Positions 16,784-25,783 of a DNA stretch of 64,000 nt are shown here, piece by piece. A program made the translations under genes and the position numbers. This DNA comes from Paenibacillus lactis (GTDB lineage Bacteria > Bacillota > Bacilli > Paenibacillales > Paenibacillaceae): positions 158,927 to 222,926 of the forward strand of contig NZ_JAGGKI010000011.1 in the NCBI RefSeq assembly GCF_017873605.1. Reading direction: 5' to 3'. Every line of letters begins with the position of its first letter. Within the stretch, counting starts at the first letter, position 1. Under the pieces are notes generated by a model that did not search any database, was not told where the DNA came from, and was given only the letters and a program-made list of their open reading frames with translations.

Positions 16784-17488
16784 TTAGTCGATCATATTCC
16801 GCCGGTCAATCGGCCGAAAACGAATGTACTGCCCGCACTGCAGCAAAGTCGGAGGCTGCCGGTCTGGTCTGAACAGGGCGAGCGGGGTACGGCCGATAAT
16901 TTGCCAGCCTCCCGGCGTTTCGATCGGGTAAATGCCCGTTTGCGTGCCCGCGATCCCAACAGAGCCAGCCGGGATACGCGGTCTGGGCGTCTGTTTTCGG
17001 GGAGCGGCAATACGCTCTGGAACACCGCCGATATAAGGAAAACCGGGCGCGAACCCGATCACATAAACCAAGTAATCCTGCCCCGAATGCAGACGGATGA
17101 CCTCATCGGCCGTTATTCCGTTATGCTCCGCCACGATCTCCAGATCCGGTCCATAATCACCGCCATAACAGACTGGAATATCCACTACCTCCTGGATGGA
17201 ACGTTGCTTCCCATTTTCTTCATCCGCTTTAAATCGTTCTTGCAGCAAGGAGCACACATAGTCGAATGTGGAACTCGAATCATCCGGTTTCTGAACCGTC
17301 AAGGGGTCGTAATAAATGCTTAAGGTGGTAAAGGAAGGCACGCACTCTATAAACCCCCGAAAAGGATTCCGTTCCACCCGCTGCGTAAAGTCAACGACCC
17401 GCTGATGGACCGCATCGGTGATCCCATCGCCTAACTGGACAAGAACGGCAGCATCCCCGAGCGGGTGCATCGAGTAGGACTTGCTCAT
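16784..17488 (-). CDS. pxpB: 5-oxoprolinase subunit B (KipI-like)
   Basis: A 234-aa protein of the KipI/PxpB family. Signature blocks are PLGDAAVLVQLG near the start, YLVYVIGFAPGFPYIGGVP in the middle, and R-I-P-A-G-S-V-G-I-A-G followed by GIYPIETPGGW and IIGRTPL at the end. It is the first gene of the 5-oxoprolinase operon. Start choice is uncertain: ATG 17488 has GGAG ten bases upstream, while ATG 17509 has a weaker AAGG; the frame extends further still without support. KipI also acts as an inhibitor of sporulation kinase KinA in Bacillus subtilis, so a second role is conceivable but not shown here. Confidence 0.94.
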   Translation of the reverse strand: MSKSYSMHPLGDAAVLVQLGDGITDAVHQRVVDFTQRVERNPFRGFIECVPSFTTLSIYYDPLTVQKPDDSSSTFDYVCSLLQERFKADEENGKQRSIQEVVDIPVCYGGDYGPDLEIVAEHNGITADEVIRLHSGQDYLVYVIGFAPGFPYIGGVPERIAAPRKQTPRPRIPAGSVGIAGTQTGIYPIETPGGWQIIGRTPLALFRPDRQPPTLLQCGQYIRFRPIDRRNMID

Positions 17489-17745
17489 CTTCTCATTACT
17501 CCATTCCATATGTACTGCCTTACGTACGCCTGCAAAAGCTAAGAATACTCCTATGATAGCAGATAAACCGCTGCCCGTTGAGCTTGAATTCTGCATCCAA
17601 TATGAAATTACGAATGTTCTTCGCTACTTACGAAAAGAACAGCGCCTGAAATGATGATCAAAGCGGTTTCAACCTACCCCAAGTACATTTTTCGTTAATG
17701 TCCCCGGGTCGTGATTCGGTAAGGGTAAGAAACATGTGGTAATTT

Positions 17746-17754
17746 TGGTATAAT
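17746..17754 (+). promoter_or_regulatory. extended -10 promoter (TGGTATAAT) of the 59-aa gene
   Basis: TGG-TATAAT lies 53 bp before the start of the small gene at 17807. The -35 region is weak, as expected for an extended -10 promoter. The rest of the 318-bp gap shows no other feature. Confidence 0.65.
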
Positions 17755-17806
17755 TTCATCCCAGCATTGGAATCCTACATTTGTCCACGATAAAGGAGGT
17801 GCCACA

Positions 17807-17986
17807 ATGAGCGAAACAAACCACAATGGCAATCAGCCGACTAAAGCCGAAGTACAGCGTACGGAGCTGAACAAAATGCCGGTTCCGGGTGATTTTGAAA
17901 CCGGGATTTCCGAAGAGGAAGTTACCGAAGCATTCAATCAGCAGCAACAGCCAAGCGCCGGTCAGCAATCCGACAATCAATCATAA
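17807..17986 (+). CDS. small acidic hydrophilic protein of unknown function (59 aa)
   Basis: A 59-residue frame with a perfect AAAGGAGGTG site five bases before the ATG and a consensus-like extended -10 upstream; a strong terminator follows, so it is a complete transcription unit. The peptide starts M-S-E-T-N, has a core N-K-M-P-V-P-G-D-F-E-T-G-I-S-E-E-E-V and ends in a Gln/Ser-rich tail. It has no cysteine and no membrane segment. It is hydrophilic and may be partly disordered. I do not recognise the family. The clean expression signals make it very likely a real gene although it is short. Confidence 0.82.
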   Translation: MSETNHNGNQPTKAEVQRTELNKMPVPGDFETGISEEEVTEAFNQQQQPSAGQQSDNQS

Positions 17987-18001
17987 TAGAAAAGCCTGAA
18001 A

Positions 18002-18063
18002 CAGCCCCGCACCGGATTTTTGCATCATCGCGAAAATCGGTGCGGGGCTGCTTGTATTTTTTC
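18002..18063 (+). terminator. strong intrinsic terminator between convergent genes
   Basis: CAGCCCCGCACCG and its complement CGGTGCGGGGCTG form a 13-bp GC-rich stem extended by A/T pairs, followed by TTGTATTTTTT on the plus strand. It also lies next to the end of the convergent phosphoesterase gene and may serve both. Confidence 0.9.
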
Positions 18064-18075
18064 GATTCGCTCGCC

Positions 18076-18807
18076 TTAAGATTTGCGGCCCTGATAACGA
18101 CCGGTTCGAAGCTCAATAATATACCCTTCCGGGGAAGGCATGCCCGATTGCAGCGCATCCTGCACTGCCTGTTCTATATCATACGGAACACGTATGAACT
18201 GAATGTTTAACGGAGCACGGTCTTCGCTCCCAAGCTCTCCTTCCATAATACAATAGGAGGCTTCGCATAGCTCAAGTGGGTTGCCGACGCTGCCGGTATT
18301 AAACAGGATCTTCCCATCCAGGTGGTGAATAAACGCGTTGTGGATGTCACCATAACCGGCGACGTCGGACTCTTCCCGGGTTTCACACAAATCCGAGGCC
18401 TCAAACATCGATAACTGCTTCCCCTTATCGTCCCAGGGTTGTATCCGCTCATATACACTTCGAGGGGAGGCATGAAACAGCCGGATCCGTTTGCCGCTCA
18501 TTTTGAATTCAATGGTGCACGCAAGTCTGCTTAAGTACTCGAGCCGCTCGGCCCCCAGCTTGTTCTGATGCCATTGCAGCACCGGATTGTCCGTTTCATT
18601 CCCGATAAAGTCGTCCCAGTTGCCCTTAATCACCCGATCGCAACGGCTCCGTATCAGATCGACCGCTATATCCCCGTCCGGGCCTTTGCCGACGAGGTCG
18701 CCGAGACAGAAGATCCGGTCCACTCCCCGCCGGTCCATATCGTTCAGAACGGCCCGAAGTGCAGGAATGTTGCCATGAATGTCGGATATAACCGCAATAG
18801 TCGCCAT
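18076..18807 (-). CDS. calcineurin-like metallophosphoesterase
   Basis: A 243-aa protein of the calcineurin-like phosphoesterase superfamily (YfcE/MJ0936-like branch). Metal-binding motifs are visible: D-I-H-G-N near residue 9, GDLVGKGPDG near 37, and a G-N-W-D variant near 63 in place of the usual GNHD. Later motifs are F-H-A-S-P and N-T-G-S-V-G-N-P. Substrate is unknown; relatives hydrolyse phosphodiesters or nucleotides. ATG has AGGGGG ten bases upstream. It appears monocistronic. Confidence 0.88.
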   Translation of the reverse strand: MATIAVISDIHGNIPALRAVLNDMDRRGVDRIFCLGDLVGKGPDGDIAVDLIRSRCDRVIKGNWDDFIGNETDNPVLQWHQNKLGAERLEYLSRLACTIEFKMSGKRIRLFHASPRSVYERIQPWDDKGKQLSMFEASDLCETREESDVAGYGDIHNAFIHHLDGKILFNTGSVGNPLELCEASYCIMEGELGSEDRAPLNIQFIRVPYDIEQAVQDALQSGMPSPEGYIIELRTGRYQGRKS

Positions 18808-19187
18808 AGTTCTAGCCCCCTAGAAAAAGTAACTCGAAACACACAACCAGCAATCGCTCATGCGCTGTTGCTCTATGTAGAAGGAATATAACAAACTTGC
18901 CAAGCAGGAGCAATAGAAATGCAGTCTAATGAACCTTCGCCGCAGCAGCTCACCCTATAATCAAACGTTTAAGGGTTGCTGCGTCTTGCGGATTAGCATA
19001 ACGTTTCACCTGCTTCATGGACTCCTTTATCTTCTCTAAATCAATTCGATTTATGTCTCCATATGGAATGTTTCAAGGGTTCGTCTACTATTTATATAAG
19101 TAATAACCTTACTTTTGCTCACATGAGCGAGGTAGCTGAATACTATTTAATCATCAACGACTTCACCGCGTTAGGAGGCCGACGATC
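18808..19187. other. intergenic region between divergent genes
   Basis: No gene is seen. It must hold the promoters of the phosphoesterase (minus) and the sugar importer (plus). One imperfect stem-loop is visible at 18942-18982 (GCAGCA/TGCTGC with ACCCT/AGGGT). No riboswitch motif was recognised. Confidence 0.5.
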
Positions 19188-20444
19188 GTGAACATTCGCA
19201 GGACGGTATGCTTAGGACTACTCATGCTGATCATGGTGATCAGCGGTTGCGCCGGTACGACACCGACGGAGAAAACGAAAACGCTTACGCTCTGGTACTG
19301 GAACCGAAGCCTGGACGACGACCTGATCAAAGCAGCAGAGCAGCAATTTCCCGGCATCCGAATCGATGCCCAAAAAATCGGAGGCGATTTCAAATCCAAG
19401 CTCAAAACAACGCTCGCTGCCGGTTCGGGAGGACCGGATATTGTCGCCTTTAATGACTGGGTTGCCGAGCTGTTTACAAGCTCCGACCGCTTCTATGACT
19501 TGTATGATCTGGGAGCGCAGCAAATCGAGCAGGACTTCCTGGAATGGAAGTGGAGGCTCGGCGTAACTCCAGGAGGAGAAATGATAGCGCTTCCGATTGA
19601 CACGGGGCCGACAGCGCTATTCTATCGTGCGGATCTGTTCGAGGAGGCAGGCCTTCCATCCGATCCGGATGAGGTCCATGAGCAGCTGGCGACCTGGGAT
19701 CAGTATTTCGAGGCCGGGCAGAAGCTGCAGGAGCATTTTGATAATAAAGTAAAAATGCTGGATAACATCAATAACATCTATAACCAAGTAAACGCCCAGT
19801 CGGACCGGATCTATTTTAATCCTGATGATACGTTTATCGGGGATACAGCCGATTCCTCCATGAAAACGGCATGGGATTTGGCGGTGAAAGCGGCTGAGAT
19901 GAAGCTGAGCGCCAATGCCAGCACCCAGTCCTCCGAATGGAATGCCGCGATGAATAACGGGCGGATCGCTTCCTTTGTCGGGGCGGTATGGATGAAAGAA
20001 ATCCTGATGCAGGCTGCTCCGGATACGTCGGGCAAATGGAGAGTTGCCCGGGGGCCGGGCGGCGACGGCAACAACGGGGGCTCCTTCCTGGCGATCATGA
20101 AGACGAGCAAATATCCGCAGGAAGCGTTTGATGTCATCCGCTGGATTCAAAATCCGGAGAACCAGATTCAATCCTTCGATAAGATGAATCTGTTCCCTTC
20201 CGCTACGAAGGCGCTGGACGCCCCTGTGATGAGCAAGCCGGAGGCGTTTTTCGGGAACCAGGCGACGGGTGAAATCTTCTCCGCCTCGGCGATGAACGTC
20301 AAGCCAGCCTATTTCGGCGGTAAACACGGCAATCTGAACGGCATTGTCAGCCGGGAGCTTTCCTCCGTCGCCTTGGAAGGCAAGAACCCGGATAAAGCCT
20401 GGAACGACGCGCTCGCGCGGGTCAAGAAGGAGCTTCTGCGCTGA
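19188..20444 (+). CDS. carbohydrate ABC transporter substrate-binding lipoprotein (family 1)
   Basis: A 418-aa extracellular binding protein. The signal ends in V-I-S-G-C, a lipobox, so the mature protein is membrane-anchored. The mature part starts T-L-T-L-W-Y-W-N and contains the family pattern SGGPDIVAFNDW and PIDTGPTALFYRADLFEEAG, typical of MalE-like family 1 proteins. The GTG start has AGGAGG nine bases upstream. It is followed by two MalF/MalG-type permeases, with no ATPase, hydrolase or regulator alongside, so the sugar cannot be inferred. The ATPase is presumably an MsmX-type protein encoded elsewhere. Confidence 0.92.
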   Translation: MNIRRTVCLGLLMLIMVISGCAGTTPTEKTKTLTLWYWNRSLDDDLIKAAEQQFPGIRIDAQKIGGDFKSKLKTTLAAGSGGPDIVAFNDWVAELFTSSDRFYDLYDLGAQQIEQDFLEWKWRLGVTPGGEMIALPIDTGPTALFYRADLFEEAGLPSDPDEVHEQLATWDQYFEAGQKLQEHFDNKVKMLDNINNIYNQVNAQSDRIYFNPDDTFIGDTADSSMKTAWDLAVKAAEMKLSANASTQSSEWNAAMNNGRIASFVGAVWMKEILMQAAPDTSGKWRVARGPGGDGNNGGSFLAIMKTSKYPQEAFDVIRWIQNPENQIQSFDKMNLFPSATKALDAPVMSKPEAFFGNQATGEIFSASAMNVKPAYFGGKHGNLNGIVSRELSSVALEGKNPDKAWNDALARVKKELLR

Positions 20445-20523
20445 TGGCTCCGATACGTAAAGAATCGCCACGGCTGCACCGCGGACACGCATATCCCATC
20501 GGATTACGGGAGGTAAACACAAG

Positions 20524-21486
20524 ATGAAGAATTCCATGCTGAATCACCCTGCTCCTCCGGAACAAAAAGCTGTTCCTAGTCATCCCCGGCCCAAGCATCG
20601 GTTGACGTCTGAGATATGGAAGCATCGTAAGGAGTACTTGGCCATCTCGCCCTTTTTCATCGTATTTGCCATCTTCGGTCTGTTCCCGATCGCCTTCTCG
20701 ATGTTCCTGTCGTTTCAGAAATGGGACGGCATCGGAGAAATGACCTTTAACGGCCTGAATAACTATCAATTCATGCTGACCGATCCCGAGTTCTGGAAAG
20801 CAGTCGGAAACACCCTGCTGATCTGGGTCTACTCGACGATCCCGATGCTGTTCTTCGCGCTGATCATCGCTTTCCTGCTGAACGCAGCGTTTGTGCGCTT
20901 TCGGACTTTTTTTCGAATCGGCTATTTTCTTCCCAATGTCACCTCGCTCGTTGCCGTCGCCATCGTCTTCGGAACGCTGTTCTCCAACAATTATGGTCTG
21001 CTTAACTACGTGCTATCCCTGTTTGGCATTCCTTCCGTCGAGTGGCTGAACAAAACATGGGGCATCCAGCTTGCCGTCTCCGTTATGGTGATCTGGAGAT
21101 GGGTAGGCTACAACGCCATCATCTATTTGGCAGGGCTGCAGAGCATCCCGTCCGTGCTGTATGAAGCCGCCAAAATCGACGGCGCTTCGGGAATCCAGGC
21201 CTTCTTCAAAATTACCATCCCGAACCTCAGGCCGATCATTCTGTTTACGGTTATCACTTCGACGATCGGCGGCATGCAGGTCTTTACCGAACCGCAGGTG
21301 CTTGTAGGCAATGACGGCGGTGTCAGCGGCGGCGGGCTCACCATCGTCCTGTATTTGTACCGGGAGGCATTCGTGCACAACTACTTCGGATATGGCGCTG
21401 CTGTCGGCTGGGGAATGTTCGTGCTGATTGCGCTCTTCTCGATCCTGAACTGGCGAATGGTTCAAGGCAAGCCTTCCAATGACTGA
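20524..21486 (+). CDS. sugar ABC transporter permease, MalF/UgpA-like
   Basis: A 320-aa permease with a roughly 30-residue cytoplasmic leader and six transmembrane helices. The EAA coupling motif is EAAKIDGASGIQAFFKITIP, which docks on the ATPase. A GGGAGG site lies upstream of the ATG. It lies 80 bp after the binding protein and its stop codon overlaps the frame of the next permease. Together with that protein it forms the membrane channel of an oligosaccharide importer. Confidence 0.94.
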   Translation: MKNSMLNHPAPPEQKAVPSHPRPKHRLTSEIWKHRKEYLAISPFFIVFAIFGLFPIAFSMFLSFQKWDGIGEMTFNGLNNYQFMLTDPEFWKAVGNTLLIWVYSTIPMLFFALIIAFLLNAAFVRFRTFFRIGYFLPNVTSLVAVAIVFGTLFSNNYGLLNYVLSLFGIPSVEWLNKTWGIQLAVSVMVIWRWVGYNAIIYLAGLQSIPSVLYEAAKIDGASGIQAFFKITIPNLRPIILFTVITSTIGGMQVFTEPQVLVGNDGGVSGGGLTIVLYLYREAFVHNYFGYGAAVGWGMFVLIALFSILNWRMVQGKPSND

Positions 21487-21503
21487 TGATAGGGGTGAAT
21501 CTC

Positions 21504-22325
21504 ATGCTGAAATGGAAATCCATATTGCTGCATCTCGGGTTAATCGCCGGTTTGATCATGTCGATCTTCCCCTTCTATTGGCTTCTCGTCATGGCGACAC
21601 GCACCACTTCGGAAATCTACAGCTTTCCGCCGAAACTGTGGTTCGGCCCTCATCTTTTCGATAATATCGCGAGAGTTCTGAGCAGCATCGACTTTTTCGG
21701 AGCCTTCTGGAATACCTTGTTCGTCGCTTCCGCTTGCACGCTGCTGGTGCTGTTCTTTGATTCACTCGCCGGCTTTACCTTCGCAAAATTTAATTTTCCC
21801 GGCAAAAAATGGCTGTTCGTCCTGCTCCTCGCAACCATGATGGTTCCGGCTCAGCTGTCGCTCGTGCCGTCCTTTGTCATCATGGCGGAATTCGGCTGGG
21901 TGGGAACTTATAAAGCGCTGATCATCCCGGGCATGGTCAATGCGTTCGGGATTTTCTGGATTCGCCAGTATGCCCAGGAGTCCGTGCCGTCCGAGCTGCT
22001 GGACGCCGGAAAAATCGACGGCTGCGGCTTTTTCCGCCTCTACTGGAATATTTCGCTCCCGATATTAAGGCCGGCATTGTCATTCTTGGCTGCCTTTACG
22101 TTCATCGGGGTTTGGAACGACTATCTGTGGCCGCTCATCATCCTGAACGATGAGAACAAGTTCACGCTTCAGGTGGCGCTCTCTTCCTTGAACGGCATCT
22201 ATACCACCGACTATTCCATGGTGATCGCCGGTACGCTGCTCGCGGTCATCCCGCTCATCGTGATGTTCCTGTTCATCAGCAAGCAGTTTATATCCGATAT
22301 TGCCGCCGGGGCAATTAAGAGCTGA
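21504..22325 (+). CDS. sugar ABC transporter permease, MalG/AraQ-like
   Basis: A 273-aa permease with six transmembrane helices and the EAA-type loop LLDAGKIDGCGFFRLYWNIS. I prefer the ATG at 21504 because AGGGGTGA lies at the correct distance; the ATG at 21486 overlaps the previous stop but has no site of its own. It is the last gene of the operon. A terminator hairpin follows within 20 bp. Confidence 0.93.
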   Translation: MLKWKSILLHLGLIAGLIMSIFPFYWLLVMATRTTSEIYSFPPKLWFGPHLFDNIARVLSSIDFFGAFWNTLFVASACTLLVLFFDSLAGFTFAKFNFPGKKWLFVLLLATMMVPAQLSLVPSFVIMAEFGWVGTYKALIIPGMVNAFGIFWIRQYAQESVPSELLDAGKIDGCGFFRLYWNISLPILRPALSFLAAFTFIGVWNDYLWPLIILNDENKFTLQVALSSLNGIYTTDYSMVIAGTLLAVIPLIVMFLFISKQFISDIAAGAIKS

Positions 22326-22335
22326 CCCTATATTA

Positions 22336-22380
22336 AAAAAAGACTGCCCGGCAGGATCACAGATCCGGCGGGCAGTCTTC
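22336..22380. terminator. bidirectional terminator between the sugar importer and the MFS gene
   Basis: AAGACTGCCCG (22340-22350) pairs with CGGGCAGTCTT (22369-22379) with an inner GATC/GATC. The minus strand ends in a run of seven T, so it is strongest for the MFS gene, but it also follows the plus-strand permease. Confidence 0.85.
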
Positions 22381-22470
22381 GTTATAACTGAAAGACGTTT
22401 ACATTCAGCTGTATTCGTTAAATATATAAGTTGAACAAATGGATGGATGTCAACTCATATCTTTGTTCCG

Positions 22471-24072
22471 TTAATGTGTGGCTTCAGGCACTGGGCCTCC
22501 TAACATTCGATCGGAATCCTCGGCAGCCCCCTTCTCCTTTCCAGGGTAAACCTCCGTCTCATCTTTAACCTCGGCTGTTGCATCCAGCTTCTTCGGTCCC
22601 ATCAGCATCGCTGCAGTCAGCGCCAGCACGGCAGGAATGATCGCCCAGGCGAATGTGGCGGCGATGGAGGAAGCGAGCTGTTCCGAAATGGGCTTCAGCA
22701 GATCCGTCGGGATGAGGGTGCGGGTATCCGGCGAAAGGAGGACATGCGGGTCCGAGAGCGATAACCCTTCCTTCAGCAGATCCTTGGTTCCTTCCCCGGT
22801 TGTCAGCGACTGCTGAAACGTCCTGCTCTGGATCAGGCCAAATACCGTAATGCCAATCGTCATTCCGACGGAGCGCGTAAAATTAAAGGTTGAGCTTGCC
22901 ATCCCGCGCTTGGTATAAGACAAACCGTGCATCACGGCCGTACTAAGCACCGAGAATGAGCCGCCGATGCCAAGACCGATCAGGATCATATACAAGGTAA
23001 CGATGAATCTGTCGGATTCCGCCGTCAACGTGGAAGCCAGCACCATCCCGCCCGCAAACAACACAAGGGTCGGAATCATAATGTTGCGATAGGATACCTT
23101 GGTCATCAGAAAACCGCTAACGGTCGCGGTAATGACGGAGCCGAGCATCATCGGAAGCAGAACGAGTCCGGAGCTCGTGGCGCTTCCGCCGAGCACGCCT
23201 TGCACAAATATCGGGATATAAACCGATGCCACGATAAATGAGCCCCCGCTGAACAATCCGCATAGTACGCTGGTCGAATACAGTTTATTTTTGAACAAGC
23301 CGAATGAAATGATCGGTTCCTTCGCCCTTCTCTCCGCCAATATGAAGAGCACGAGCATTACCGCCGCTGCCGCAAACAAGCCTAGCAGCATCCACGAATC
23401 CCACGCCAGCTGCTTGCCTCCCAGCTCCAGCGCAAGCATGAAACAAATGACACCCGTCAGCAGGGTAACAGCGCCAGCCCAATCAATCGGCTGCTTGGAA
23501 CGGGCATGCGATTCCCGGTAGAACCCGGTGACCATGAGGAACGCAAGAACGCCCAGGGGCAGATTAATATAAAAGACCCACTGCCAAGCGATGTGATCCG
23601 TGATATAAGCGCCTGCAAGCGGTCCGGAAATGCTGGATAAACCAAACACCGTACCGAACAGCCCCATCAGCTTGCCCCGCTTCTCAAGCGGAACCGTATC
23701 ATACATGATCGCGAACGTAATCGGCACTAGCGCACCGCCGCCAATGCCTTGAACGGCCCGGTAAATCGCCAGCTCCGTGATCGAACCCGCCGTGCCGCAA
23801 AGGACCGAGCCCAGCATGAACACGATCATCCCGAAGATAAAAAACCTTTTGCGTCCATACATATCCGACAGCTTGCCGAAGATCGGCATGCCGGCCAGTT
23901 CTGCCACCATGTAAGCCGAGGTGACCCATACAAAATGATCCAGCCCGCCCAGCTCACCGACGATATTGCCCATCGCTGTAGCCACTATCGTATTGTCCAT
24001 CGACGCCATCAAAATACTGAGGAGAAGACCGGCAAGCACCACGGATAGCCGGCTGGTTTGTTCTTTTTTCAC
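22471..24072 (-). CDS. MFS multidrug efflux transporter, DHA2 (EmrB/QacA) family
   Basis: A 533-aa membrane protein with about 14 hydrophobic segments. It has MASMDNTIVATAMGNIVGEL (DHA2 motif D1), G-K-L-S-D-M-Y-G-R-K-R (motif A) and the antiporter motif with GLFGTVFGLSSISGPLAG (motif C). These mark proton-driven drug exporters of the DHA2 family. A hydrophilic, acidic tail of about 40 residues follows the last helix. The start is GTG 24072 with AAGGAG ten bases upstream. A palindrome lies in its promoter region, suggesting a repressor encoded elsewhere. Substrate is unknown. Confidence 0.92.
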   Translation of the reverse strand: MKKEQTSRLSVVLAGLLLSILMASMDNTIVATAMGNIVGELGGLDHFVWVTSAYMVAELAGMPIFGKLSDMYGRKRFFIFGMIVFMLGSVLCGTAGSITELAIYRAVQGIGGGALVPITFAIMYDTVPLEKRGKLMGLFGTVFGLSSISGPLAGAYITDHIAWQWVFYINLPLGVLAFLMVTGFYRESHARSKQPIDWAGAVTLLTGVICFMLALELGGKQLAWDSWMLLGLFAAAAVMLVLFILAERRAKEPIISFGLFKNKLYSTSVLCGLFSGGSFIVASVYIPIFVQGVLGGSATSSGLVLLPMMLGSVITATVSGFLMTKVSYRNIMIPTLVLFAGGMVLASTLTAESDRFIVTLYMILIGLGIGGSFSVLSTAVMHGLSYTKRGMASSTFNFTRSVGMTIGITVFGLIQSRTFQQSLTTGEGTKDLLKEGLSLSDPHVLLSPDTRTLIPTDLLKPISEQLASSIAATFAWAIIPAVLALTAAMLMGPKKLDATAEVKDETEVYPGKEKGAAEDSDRMLGGPVPEATH

Positions 24073-24114
24073 TTCTCATACACTCCTTCTCGAATAAGCT
24101 TCAACTTTTACTAA

Positions 24115-24125
24115 GTACAGTGTAC
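24115..24125. promoter_or_regulatory. palindrome upstream of the DHA2 transporter, candidate repressor operator
   Basis: GTACA-G-TGTAC is a perfect 11-bp palindrome 43 bp upstream of the GTG start. Such sites are typical of TetR- or MarR-type repressors of efflux genes, but no such regulator is adjacent, so this is tentative. Confidence 0.4.
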
Positions 24126-24252
24126 AGGGGGATATATGACAGGTGAGTGTCACACTTTATCAAGATGATTATAAGTTGCGATGTGAACGGTGCTAGCGTT
24201 CGCCGCATCGTGGTAGAATAAGAGTGCACATCAGAAATGGAGGCTTCTACAT

Positions 24253-25482
24253 ATGGACATTTTCGAGAAAAATTTGGAGAAGTACGCGGAACTGGTCGTG
24301 AAGGTCGGCGTTAACATACAGCCCGGCCAGGTTCTGATCGTCAACGCACCGATTGAAACGGCAGACTTGACCCGGCTTATCGTTGCCAAAGCCTATGATG
24401 CCGGCGCCAAGTACGTGCAGGTCGACTGGGACGACGAGAGGGTCACCCGAATCCGGTACGAGCATGCACCGGCCGATTCCTTCGGGTACTATCCGCAGTG
24501 GCAGGCTGACGCGATGGAGCAGCTCGCAGCAGGCGGCGGCGCGATTCTTCGCATCAAGGTGCCGGATCCTGAGCTGTTCCGGGGCATCGACTCCGTCAAA
24601 GTATCCACTGCCGTCAAAGCCGCAGCGGTGGCGAACGAGAAATACCAGGCCTACGTCCGGAATAACAAAATCAGCTGGTCCCTGATTAAAGCGCCGACCC
24701 GCGCCTGGGCCGATAAGGTATATGCCGATCTGCCGGAGGAAGAGCGCATCCCGGCGATGTGGGATGCCGTATTCCGGATGAACCGGGTATACAGCGACAA
24801 TCCGGTTGCCGCATGGCGCGAGCATATCGCCCAGCTGAAGGAGAAGCAGAACCACATGAATGCCAAGCGCTATAAGAGCTTCCACTACCGCGCTCCGGGC
24901 ACGGATCTTCATATCGATATGCCGGAAGGCTATCGCTGGCTCGGCGGCGGCGACGAGAATGAGTCCGGCGTCTATTTCGTTGCCAACATGCCGACCGAAG
25001 AGATCTATACGATGCCCCATCGCACCGGGGTCAATGGAACGGTCACCAGCACCATGCCGCTCAATCTGAACGGCCGTCTGGTGGAAGGCTTGAAGCTGAC
25101 CTTCAAGGACGGCAAAGTGGTCGAGTATGATGCTGAAGCCGGCCGCGAACATCTGACCACCTTGCTCGAAACGGATGACGGGGCCTCCTATTTAGGCGAA
25201 ATGGCGCTCGTCCCGCATGATTCTCCGATCTCTAAGCTGAACCGCGTGTTCTACAACACCGGAATCGATGAGAATGCTTCCTGCCACTTTGCGCTGGGCA
25301 GCGCCTATCCGGTTAACATCGAAGGCGGAACCAAGCTGAGCAAGGAGGAGCTTGTTGCGCACGGAGCCAATGTCAGCCTAACCCATGTGGACTTCATGGT
25401 CGGATCCGCGGAGCTCGATATTGACGGCGTGCTCGAAGACGGCACGATTGAGCCGGTCTTCCGCGGCGGCCGCTGGGTGTAA
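24253..25482 (+). CDS. aminopeptidase, peptidase family M29
   Basis: A 409-aa metallo-aminopeptidase of the thermophilic aminopeptidase (AmpS/AmpT) family. It opens with the family pattern EKYAELVVKVGVNIQPGQ, and the metal ligands are visible: Glu in M-P-T-E-E-I-Y-T-M-P-H-R, Glu in Y-L-G-E-M-A-L, His in ENASCHFALG and the His/Asp pair in SLTHVDFMVG. It releases N-terminal residues from peptides in the cytoplasm, using two metal ions. GGAGG lies eight bases before the ATG. It is followed by a strong terminator and appears to be monocistronic. Confidence 0.96.
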   Translation: MDIFEKNLEKYAELVVKVGVNIQPGQVLIVNAPIETADLTRLIVAKAYDAGAKYVQVDWDDERVTRIRYEHAPADSFGYYPQWQADAMEQLAAGGGAILRIKVPDPELFRGIDSVKVSTAVKAAAVANEKYQAYVRNNKISWSLIKAPTRAWADKVYADLPEEERIPAMWDAVFRMNRVYSDNPVAAWREHIAQLKEKQNHMNAKRYKSFHYRAPGTDLHIDMPEGYRWLGGGDENESGVYFVANMPTEEIYTMPHRTGVNGTVTSTMPLNLNGRLVEGLKLTFKDGKVVEYDAEAGREHLTTLLETDDGASYLGEMALVPHDSPISKLNRVFYNTGIDENASCHFALGSAYPVNIEGGTKLSKEELVAHGANVSLTHVDFMVGSAELDIDGVLEDGTIEPVFRGGRWV

Positions 25483-25579
25483 ACTGCAATAACCAGAAAT
25501 CGACAACATGTTTGAAGCGAATCTCAGTACTTCGCACAGTAAGCATTATGTGTTATGAATTCGTTCGATTGCATGAACA

Positions 25580-25622
25580 AAAATAAGGCCCTGTAATTTT
25601 AATATTACAGGGCCTTGATTTA
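25580..25622. terminator. bidirectional terminator between convergent genes
   Basis: AAGGCCCTGTAAT (25585-25597) pairs with ATTACAGGGCCTT (25604-25616), a 13-bp perfect stem. The minus strand continues ATTTTTG, the plus strand GATTT. It serves both the M29 gene and the large secreted protein. Confidence 0.9.
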
Positions 25623-25783
25623 TGCCACGTTTTACAATCCGCCACCGGATTATCGGATATTAGGGGTTCCGGCGCTATGCTGTGCCGAACAGCGCATGAA
25701 TCGCATTTAGTGCTGTACGATCCCTAGAATCGGTTGCACCTGCCGGGGAAGACATCTTTTTATTAAATAGACGAACTTCCTTC

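Noticed and set aside
18942..18982. stem-loop in the phosphoesterase/sugar importer gap as a riboswitch or terminator
   Set aside because: No T-run and no known aptamer consensus; it is too small and imperfect to support a call.
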